Below, in pieces: positions 54,474 to 61,533 of a stretch of 64,000 nt of DNA. A program made the translations under genes and the position numbers. The DNA is taken from assembly GCA_030432235.1 (NCBI GenBank), contig JAUIHT010000001.1, positions 1,054,001 through 1,118,000 of the forward strand. The letters are read 5' to 3'. A model generated the notes under the pieces. It did not search any database. It saw only the letters and a list, made by a program, of their open reading frames with translations, and was not told the origin of the DNA. Numbering within the stretch: position 1 is the first letter of the stretch; each line of letters opens with the position of its first letter. The DNA comes from Verrucomicrobiia bacterium (GTDB lineage: Bacteria > Verrucomicrobiota > Verrucomicrobiia > Opitutales > Cerasicoccaceae).

Positions 54474-54520
54474 GACTACACACGGGGCTTAAGCGCCCAA
54501 AGGGAAAATACCGGCGTCGG

Positions 54521-56044
54521 CTACTTTTTTGAATACTCGCGCAGGTACTGCTCCGGGGATTTGGGAAAGCCGTTGACGCCTCGCGAACCATCGAACTGGT
54601 ATAGGCGGCGGCGCTCGCGCATCTCAAAGGGCAGGGAGAGTAGCTTGCCGTCGCAGAGGGCTTCGGCGGGCCCTCGCTCTTTCAAGAGACGCGTGAGCTC
54701 GTCGCGCATCCGTTGTGTCGGTTCGTTATCGCCGGCGAGATTGTGGAGCTCGTCGGGATCGGCTTCCAGGTCGAAGAGCTGTTCGCGACCTCCGTTGGCC
54801 ATGAAGATGTACTTCCACTGACCCGAGCGCAGCATGAACTTCGAGCGTCTGGTGCCGGGCGCGCCATGGTAGCCGACAAGCGACTCCCTCGGTGGCGTCG
54901 TGCCGTTGAGCATCCCGAGCACATCGACGCCGTCGCGGAACTCGCCCGCGCCCGCTGCCTTGGTGGTGATGCCGAAGAGGTCCGTCAGGCAGACCAGTGC
55001 ATCACTACGCGAGCCCTCGGCGATATGGCCGGGCCAGCTCAGGAGGAAGGGGATGCGGCAGGAGGATTCAAAGAAGCTCTCCTTTTGCCAGGCATGGTGA
55101 TCGCCCATATGGTCGCCGTGATCGGAGACAAAGCAGACCAACGTGTTGTCAGCCTGACCACTGGCCTCCAGTGCATCGAGCACGCGCCCGATGCATTGAT
55201 CGATGTAAGTGATTTCACCATAGTAGCGCGAGTAGAGGATGCGTGTATGGTTGTCGGTTACGTCTTCGGCGAAGACCGCGTGGTTCATCCAGGGGATCTG
55301 GTCGTCCATGTGGTCTTCCGCACGATCACCCTTAACCGGCGTGGGCATGCGGTCGGGGTCGTAGATACGATTGAAGGGAATGGGCGGGGCGAGCGGCGGG
55401 TGCGGACCGATGTAGGAAACGACACCGAAGAACGGCCTGTCGTCCTCGATGTTGATTTGCTCGACGGCGCGATCACTGGCCCAGGCCTCGACGCATAACT
55501 CCGCGGGCAGGGGGCTCATCTGCGGCATGTAGTACATCTCCGAACGCTCTCCCATCAGCATTTCGAGGAAGGAAAAACTATCGTGATGTTCTTCAATCCA
55601 GCGGGCATAGGCATCGCCTGCACGCTTCTCGGGCGTTTGGTAGGTTTCCTCACTGTGCAGGTGTCTTTCGTAGCCGAGGTCTTCGTCCCAGGGTGACGAG
55701 TGGAACTTGCCGATACCGAAGGTGCGATAGCCGAGCCCCTTCATCGTTTCAGCCAGGTAGGGCCCGCAGCGTCCACGCATGGTTGCGGCCTGGCCGGGCG
55801 CGGGTTCCACAAAGATGTTTGAAAAGCTGCGCGTCGTGGGCGGTTCGCAACCGGTACGCACCGTGTAGCGAGCCGGCATGCACACCGGGCAGGTCGAGTA
55901 AGCGTTGGTGAAGGCCACGCCGCGCCGCACCAGCCGGTCCAGGTTGGGCGTATAGATTAACTCATTACCCAGCGCCGCGATGGTATCGTGGCGCTGCTGG
56001 TCGGTGAGGATGAACAGGATATTCGGTTTGCGATCGGCAGCCAT
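54521..56044 (-). CDS. Sulfatase without signal peptide (formylglycine type)
   Basis: A 507-residue S1-family sulfatase. The N-terminus MAADRKPNILFILTDQQRHD enters the catalytic domain at once, with metal ligand Asp15. The formylglycine precursor is Cys55 in CMPAR, the standard C-x-P-x-R form, and DHGDHMGDH carries later metal ligands. The LFDLEADPDELHNLA end is typical. Without a signal peptide it is presumably cytoplasmic, desulfating imported sulfated oligosaccharides or small sulfate esters; its neighbour upstream is exported. It starts 3 bases after the 1507-residue esterase gene and is clearly in the same operon. It differs in type from the exported sulfatase of locus A. Confidence 0.93.
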   Translation of the reverse strand: MAADRKPNILFILTDQQRHDTIAALGNELIYTPNLDRLVRRGVAFTNAYSTCPVCMPARYTVRTGCEPPTTRSFSNIFVEPAPGQAATMRGRCGPYLAETMKGLGYRTFGIGKFHSSPWDEDLGYERHLHSEETYQTPEKRAGDAYARWIEEHHDSFSFLEMLMGERSEMYYMPQMSPLPAELCVEAWASDRAVEQINIEDDRPFFGVVSYIGPHPPLAPPIPFNRIYDPDRMPTPVKGDRAEDHMDDQIPWMNHAVFAEDVTDNHTRILYSRYYGEITYIDQCIGRVLDALEASGQADNTLVCFVSDHGDHMGDHHAWQKESFFESSCRIPFLLSWPGHIAEGSRSDALVCLTDLFGITTKAAGAGEFRDGVDVLGMLNGTTPPRESLVGYHGAPGTRRSKFMLRSGQWKYIFMANGGREQLFDLEADPDELHNLAGDNEPTQRMRDELTRLLKERGPAEALCDGKLLSLPFEMRERRRLYQFDGSRGVNGFPKSPEQYLREYSKK

Positions 56045-56047
56045 GGT

Positions 56048-59000
56048 TTATTCTTCTTCCTGCACGCGGAGCCGAATGAAGCGCGGCTGCTCGGGTTCGA
56101 AGGTCAAATCCATCGTGTCCATGACCTTCACGCTGACGGTTTCGGTGCCGGTCTCGGTGACATCGGCGGAGCCGGTCCAGTCACCACCGGGCAGGAGCGT
56201 GGCGATGGTGAGCCAATCGCCGGGGGCCATGGTGGACGAGGCCTCGACGATGTAGGTCAGGCTACTTTCAGGAGGACGGTTAAAACTCAGTTCGAGCCGG
56301 CCGTTCCTCATACGGTGCTGTGGCAGGCCGGAGTTGGGCAGATCGGGGTTGGTGCCCAGGGCGTACTCCAGCATGTTGTTCATGCCGTCGCGGTCCGGGT
56401 CGGCACTTTCTCCTACAAAGTTTGGGTTGCCGGGCTCACCCGGGAAGAAATCGCCGATCCAGTTGACGAAGATGGGCGCCTGCACGGTCTTTTCCGCTAG
56501 CTCGATGGCATTGACGTAGACCTTGAAGGTGGTCTCCTGCGGCAGGCAGTGTAGCGTGATGACGCCCTGGGCCGTTGGTGCGATATTCTCGAAGACCACG
56601 AACCCGCTGGTGTTGCCGGCGGCGTCGAAGGTCTGCGCCAGGCCGTTGACGGTGTACACGCCGACGGAGGGCGTGGCGGGATCGACAGCGCTGGAGGCGA
56701 AGATGACGATGTCGTAAGCCTTGGCCGAGTCGAGGTCCTGGAAGGCCATTTCACCCACGTTGGCGTTATTGCAATAGAAGGAGTCGTAGGCGGCCTCGTC
56801 GGGGAAACCGCCGCCGGGAACGATGCCCGTGAGGTCGCGCCCGCGGAAGTCGTCCGTGAGGTAGAGGTCGATCGGGGTGACGTTGTCATCGGTGTCCTTG
56901 GCGTCAGTCACGCCGTCGCCCACGCCGTAGTAACGCATAAGGTTCCAGCCGGTGGCGGGTGTGACCTGCCCGCCGAAGTCGAAGCGGACGGTGCGTCCGC
57001 GTGGTGGCGGTCCGCGTGTGCCCACCGTGACGGTTATGGTGTCGGAGGCGCTCAGCTCGCCGTCATCGGCGGTCAGTTTGAGCACGTAGATTCCGGCGGC
57101 AGAAAAGCGTGCGGAGGAGTCCTCGGCATCTGGAGTGGCGAAGTGAACGCGCCCGGGCCCGCTCTGCTTGCTCCAGTGGAAGGTGGGGGTTGCATTGCCT
57201 GGCTCCAGACCGTCATCGACCACGCTGGCATCGAGCATGACACCCTGGGCGAGGCCCACGGTCTGGTTTTCGCCTGCATCGACAACAGGAGCCTGGTTGA
57301 CGAGTGGTCCGGTGATGGCTTCCCGGATAACGATGCCGCACAGCAACGCCTTCTCGCTTTCGTAGTACTGCTGGATGTTCAGCTCGCCGTCGGTGACGGT
57401 GATGGGAAAGTCGAGGTCGTAAGCGACATCCTTTTCGGCGAACTCGCGCACGTCGAAGTCGTTCAGGACGCGGTAGCCTTCGATAAGGTAGTCCGCGATG
57501 TTCTTGCCAAGCGAATTGACGTGCGTGACCTGCTGCAAGGTAACGACGTAGTCGCCGTTAGGCAGGGGGATGTCCCAGAGCGTGGAGCCGTGGGGAAAGA
57601 TGCCTGTTTGATAAATGACCGGATCGCTCGTGCCGGTGACAACCGACGAGTCCGCGTGGTCCGAGCCACCGCCAAAGCGAAACGCGTCATCGGCCTCGTA
57701 CACGGTGCCGTCGCTTGCGGTAAGCGCGGGCCCGAGGCAGTTGATGCCCATGATGCCAGCTCCGGCCGGGGAGCGCGGTGCCTCGGCCACGATGACAGTG
57801 ATCTCGTCCTCCGCGCTTTTCTCGGAGTCGTCCGCGCTGATGTGCAACACGTAGGTGCCGGGCTCGGAGAAAGTCGCCGTGGTGTCGACTGCGTTGGCAT
57901 CGCCGAAGGTGACGGTTCCCGGGCCGCTGGTTTTTGTCCAGGTGACCGTGGAGGGCACGGGCACGCCGTCGTCGCCGAGGGAGGCGTCGAGCTCCACCGT
58001 CATTTGCGGTATGACAACGATAAGGTTGGGGCCGGCACGTACACGTGGGGCAAGGTTGATGCCGGGCTCCTTGCGCACGACGTAGAATATCTGCGTATGG
58101 CGGTTGCCTGCGGCGTCGAATGCGCTGATGGAGACACGATTCAAACCCGCTACGAGCGGGATGAAGGCGAACCAGTCGTCAGTGCCGGTAGCGCCGCCGC
58201 TTTCGTCGCGATCGGTTTCCCACGTGACGGAGCTGACGGCGGTGTCGTCGCTAGCGGTACCGGTGAAGTCGATGGTGGTTTGATCGGTCTCGATAAAATG
58301 GTCGATGTGCTCGGGGCTGACGATCACCAGGCGCGGCGCATAGACATCTCCCGAGGGTGAGGCGTAGTCGATACTGACGGCCTGGTTGAAGGTGGTGTTA
58401 CCGCTGTCACCGTCGTGGTAGGCCCAGCCGGTGGCGGTGACGTTGATCAGGTTCTGCCCTTCCGAAAGCGCGATATCGTGCGCGGACCAGTAGGTGGCGC
58501 CGTTGACATCGTCGTCACTGCTGACGTTGTTGCGGTGCTCGTGGAAGAACTGCCAGATGCTCTTGAAGGGATCGGAAGGCACGTCGTCGATGGTGACGAG
58601 GGTGGTGGTGGAATTGCCGTCGTACCAGATGCGGTCCCAGACCGAGCCGCTATGGCCGAGGCCCTGGAAGCAGTTAAAGACGACCGACGGTCCGATGATT
58701 TTGCGCAGGCCCGCGACATTGCCGGGCTTGCGCGTGGTATCGGTTTCCCCGTGATGAATGAGAATGGGTTTGGAGGCCGCGATGCTTTGGTCGTACCCTC
58801 CGCCGATGCTGCCGGAGAGTGCGTAAACCGCGGCCAGCTTTTGCACGTGCTGGGTGATGTCCGTGACGCCGTCGTTGGCGTAGGGGGACTCCAGCATGCC
58901 GAGTGTGCTCATGGCGCCGCCGGAGAGCCCACCGAGGTAAATGCGGTTTGGATCGATGTTGGGATGATTGTAAGCGTACTCGATCATGTTGCAGACCTCC

Positions 59001-60571
59001 TCGGTGCTCAGCCAGGTGCCGCCGGCCAGGCAGAGCCCGATGAACTTCTCGCCGTTGACGCGGCTTTCGAGTTCGTTGCCGTTGTTGATGAACTTCGCCA
59101 GGCCAACGTTGAGTGTGGTGGGGTCACGCTCCGTGAAGCCGATGCCGTGGATGTCGATAATGCACGGGTAGCGCCGATTGGTGTCGAAGCCGGCAGGATG
59201 GTATTCCTTGAAACCGACGACCCAGTAGGACGTCTCGGTGAAGGGCCAGTCGGTGAAGCCGTAGTAGCCGGTGCCTTCCTCGAAGTAGTCGGTGAAGGTT
59301 GAAGGCGTATCGGCATCGATCCGATTGATCACGGGTACGCTGGAGAAGCCGTCGAGCTCCTCGCCCGTGGCGCTTTGGATGGGAGCGGTGACGGGTACTG
59401 CGTAGCCCAGGGTGGGCGCGTCGCCCATTTCGAAATCGGAGTCGAACGTGATGGAACAGAAGTAGTCGCCGTTGTTGATGGTGACGTTCGTGGCGGTTTT
59501 TGGCGTGGCCACACTGCCGCCGAGAATGAATCGGGAGAGGTCGGGGACGCTGTCGTGATCCAGGAGCTTGTCGGTCGAGATGACGATGGTGTCGCGATTG
59601 GAGTCGGCGATGAAGATGGCGTTCCGCTTCATCGGAGGACCGAGTACGGTTGCGCCGCTGCCCCCGGCGCTGTTGCTCCAGTCGACCTGGCTGGTGCGTA
59701 CGGTTTCGTCCACCGCGACGCCGCGGATGTCGAGCTGACTGTCGACGGAGTATTCGGTGATGCGGAGAAGTGGAGCCGCCTGCGGGGCCTCGCCGTTGGT
59801 TTGCCCGATCATCCAGGCGTAGAGATCCAGCATGCGGCAGGCGCGCGGGCCGATGACGTGTCCGCCGTTGTCGAAGCGCGTATAGATGGGAGAGCCCCCA
59901 AGCGACCGTAGGGCGTTGGTGCGGTCGTCGGAGCGAGCTACGTTGACGGTGGAGTCTGGGGCGGAGTGCAGGAGCCACACGGGCAGGTCCGTGATTTTAT
60001 TCGCGCCGCCCGTGCCTCCCGCGCCAGCCATGACGATGCCGGCGGCGTACTTGTCCGGGTAGCTGGTAATTTGGTCCCAGGTGCCCTGGCCGCCCATGGA
60101 GACGCCGCCGATGTAAATGCGATCCGGATCGATGTCCGGGAACTCAACCAGCAGGGAATCGACCAAACCGTTCAGCAGGGGCTTTACGTCCGACTGGTGC
60201 CAGCGGTCGTTGGTTTCGCCGGGCTCCTGTGGCAGGACGACATACGCGGGCTGCATGGCCTGGCGATCGTCCTCGGCGAAGAACATGCCGCCGTTGCCGT
60301 GGTTCATCATCTGTGTGATGTTGTCGCCGTTACCGCCCCCGACGCCGTGCAGGATGATGACCAGCGGATAGGTTTCATCGGGCCGGGTGTCTTCCGGGTA
60401 GAAGATGCGGTGCGGCATGTTGAGCGTTTCGGAGTTGTCGTCCGGGTCATAGACGCGTGCCTCGAAGTCGTCGACGGTGACGCCGAAGGCCGGAATCAGG
60501 GCCGCGAGCGAAAGCAGCGCGGTAGCCACCGTGGATTTTAATCGCGAGGGGAAGGCGGGTAGGGGATTCAT
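56048..60571 (-). CDS. Giant secreted protein with two esterase domains, one inserted into an Ig-like domain
   Basis: A 1507-residue exported paralogue of the esterase at 50650. Domain one has Ser158 (GGVSMGGQG), Asp206 and His238. The next Ig-like domain (VDWSNSAGGSG, about 297-306) is interrupted by some 385 residues and resumes near 690 (TYWSAHDIALSEGQNLINVTATGW). The insert holds a strand-rich segment (about 310-420) and a second alpha/beta hydrolase with Ser550 (GGLSGGAMS), probable Asp611 and His640. Later come another Ig-like stretch, a PKD domain, a malectin-like domain (MGINCLGPAL), a PKD domain, the FDFGGQ module and a C-terminal domain starting ADPDRDGMNNMLEYALGTNPD. It heads an operon with the sulfatase. 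It would deacylate polysaccharide. Confidence 0.88.
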   Translation of the reverse strand: MNPLPAFPSRLKSTVATALLSLAALIPAFGVTVDDFEARVYDPDDNSETLNMPHRIFYPEDTRPDETYPLVIILHGVGGGNGDNITQMMNHGNGGMFFAEDDRQAMQPAYVVLPQEPGETNDRWHQSDVKPLLNGLVDSLLVEFPDIDPDRIYIGGVSMGGQGTWDQITSYPDKYAAGIVMAGAGGTGGANKITDLPVWLLHSAPDSTVNVARSDDRTNALRSLGGSPIYTRFDNGGHVIGPRACRMLDLYAWMIGQTNGEAPQAAPLLRITEYSVDSQLDIRGVAVDETVRTSQVDWSNSAGGSGATVLGPPMKRNAIFIADSNRDTIVISTDKLLDHDSVPDLSRFILGGSVATPKTATNVTINNGDYFCSITFDSDFEMGDAPTLGYAVPVTAPIQSATGEELDGFSSVPVINRIDADTPSTFTDYFEEGTGYYGFTDWPFTETSYWVVGFKEYHPAGFDTNRRYPCIIDIHGIGFTERDPTTLNVGLAKFINNGNELESRVNGEKFIGLCLAGGTWLSTEEVCNMIEYAYNHPNIDPNRIYLGGLSGGAMSTLGMLESPYANDGVTDITQHVQKLAAVYALSGSIGGGYDQSIAASKPILIHHGETDTTRKPGNVAGLRKIIGPSVVFNCFQGLGHSGSVWDRIWYDGNSTTTLVTIDDVPSDPFKSIWQFFHEHRNNVSSDDDVNGATYWSAHDIALSEGQNLINVTATGWAYHDGDSGNTTFNQAVSIDYASPSGDVYAPRLVIVSPEHIDHFIETDQTTIDFTGTASDDTAVSSVTWETDRDESGGATGTDDWFAFIPLVAGLNRVSISAFDAAGNRHTQIFYVVRKEPGINLAPRVRAGPNLIVVIPQMTVELDASLGDDGVPVPSTVTWTKTSGPGTVTFGDANAVDTTATFSEPGTYVLHISADDSEKSAEDEITVIVAEAPRSPAGAGIMGINCLGPALTASDGTVYEADDAFRFGGGSDHADSSVVTGTSDPVIYQTGIFPHGSTLWDIPLPNGDYVVTLQQVTHVNSLGKNIADYLIEGYRVLNDFDVREFAEKDVAYDLDFPITVTDGELNIQQYYESEKALLCGIVIREAITGPLVNQAPVVDAGENQTVGLAQGVMLDASVVDDGLEPGNATPTFHWSKQSGPGRVHFATPDAEDSSARFSAAGIYVLKLTADDGELSASDTITVTVGTRGPPPRGRTVRFDFGGQVTPATGWNLMRYYGVGDGVTDAKDTDDNVTPIDLYLTDDFRGRDLTGIVPGGGFPDEAAYDSFYCNNANVGEMAFQDLDSAKAYDIVIFASSAVDPATPSVGVYTVNGLAQTFDAAGNTSGFVVFENIAPTAQGVITLHCLPQETTFKVYVNAIELAEKTVQAPIFVNWIGDFFPGEPGNPNFVGESADPDRDGMNNMLEYALGTNPDLPNSGLPQHRMRNGRLELSFNRPPESSLTYIVEASSTMAPGDWLTIATLLPGGDWTGSADVTETGTETVSVKVMDTMDLTFEPEQPRFIRLRVQEEE

Positions 60572-60875
60572 AAGCGTAAGGGTCGGGGAACAAGAGTTGC
60601 GGGGTGACGGCCAGGTCTAGCAAGGGGCGTCTGTGGGTCTGCCGTCCCAAGATTAAATATGGTCTTTTTACTGGCCTGCCGCACTGACTTCAAATCGGGC
60701 GCACAGTAGACCATTTGAATAGCCACCGCTGAGCATTGAGAGTCGAGAGGGCAGTCCTATGGCATCGTTCAATTGATTGAATTCGACTGCCCGTTGAGTG
60801 CGTGGCGTGGCTGCTTCAGCATGGGGGCGTAAGCAAAGCTAGTTGCTGACCAACCCATAACCCACCGAAACCCAC
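60572..60875. other. Divergent promoter region of the double esterase and the small secreted protein genes
   Basis: 304 bases with no reading frame of interest. It holds the exact palindrome at 60768 and the dodecamer ATATGGTCTTTT (60657-60668) shared with the region before the GH1-AraC gene. The transcript leaders on both sides are rich in CCC runs, and no Shine-Dalgarno sequence is seen before either start. Confidence 0.55.
60768..60781. promoter_or_regulatory. Shared palindrome, exact copy 3
   Basis: TTCAATTGATTGAA in the divergent region, 94 bases before the plus-strand gene at 60876 and 196 bases before the start of the minus-strand double esterase. One site could control both transcripts. 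Confidence 0.7.
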
Positions 60876-61490
60876 ATGTTTTTATCGAGACTCCTAAGCC
60901 CCGCCGTATTGTTTTTTGCCGCCACCAGCCTAAGCCTGCAAGCGGCCGACGAGACGCGCGTCATCACTGACTTCAATATCCCCGGAGAGTGGAAGGTCTC
61001 CAAATGGGCCAAAGCCGAGGGCCGTATCGCGGTACGACCGGAAGCCCCCGCCGAGTTGAAAAATGCCCAGCCTCCCGTGAAGGAGTCCTTGGGTGTCAAA
61101 ATCGATTGGCCCGGCGGTGAAGGCTTTCGCATCTTCCCGCTCGTTCCCGGGCAGGACATACGCATTCCCTACAAGGTGAGGGAATTTCGCATCTGGGTGA
61201 ACGGCAGCGGCTCCGGTCACTTCGGCGAAATCATCCTCAATGATGGCAACGGGGAGCGCCAGAAGATCGGTATGGGCAAGCTCAGCTTCCAGGGGTGGAA
61301 GCAGCTAACGCTCAAGGTGCCTCCCGCCATGTCTCAACCTCTCACGATCACGACGGTTTCCTTCAATGACTGGGGCAACCCCAAGCCCGGCGAAGAGACG
61401 ATTTACCTGAGTCGCCTGGAAGCTGTCATCGACCCCACGGCCAAGTTGGATGCCAGTGCGCCCAAGAGTAAAACCAATGACAATTGGTAA
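60876..61490 (+). CDS. Small secreted protein, probable carbohydrate-binding-like domain
   Basis: A 204-residue exported protein with signal peptide (SPAVLFFAATSLSLQA). The mature part (ETRVITDFNIPGEWKVSKW, then REFRIWVNGSGSGHFGEIILND and YLSRLEAVID) reads as one beta-sandwich domain of the kind found in CIA30-like or galactose-binding-like modules, with no catalytic motif. I do not recognise a specific family. The ATG is preceded by the C-rich leader CCCATAACCCACCGAAACCC. The glycosidase gene follows 43 bases later on the same strand, so it may be a stand-alone substrate-binding partner of that enzyme. Confidence 0.78.
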   Translation: MFLSRLLSPAVLFFAATSLSLQAADETRVITDFNIPGEWKVSKWAKAEGRIAVRPEAPAELKNAQPPVKESLGVKIDWPGGEGFRIFPLVPGQDIRIPYKVREFRIWVNGSGSGHFGEIILNDGNGERQKIGMGKLSFQGWKQLTLKVPPAMSQPLTITTVSFNDWGNPKPGEETIYLSRLEAVIDPTAKLDASAPKSKTNDNW

Positions 61491-61533
61491 ACTTTAACTG
61501 CGGCTTTGCCGAAACCCCAATCCTTTCCCCCTT

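Noticed and set aside
50650-60571. PEP-CTERM or other sorting signals on the giant esterases
   Set aside because: Both C-termini were read: neither has a PEP motif, hydrophobic helix or basic tail.
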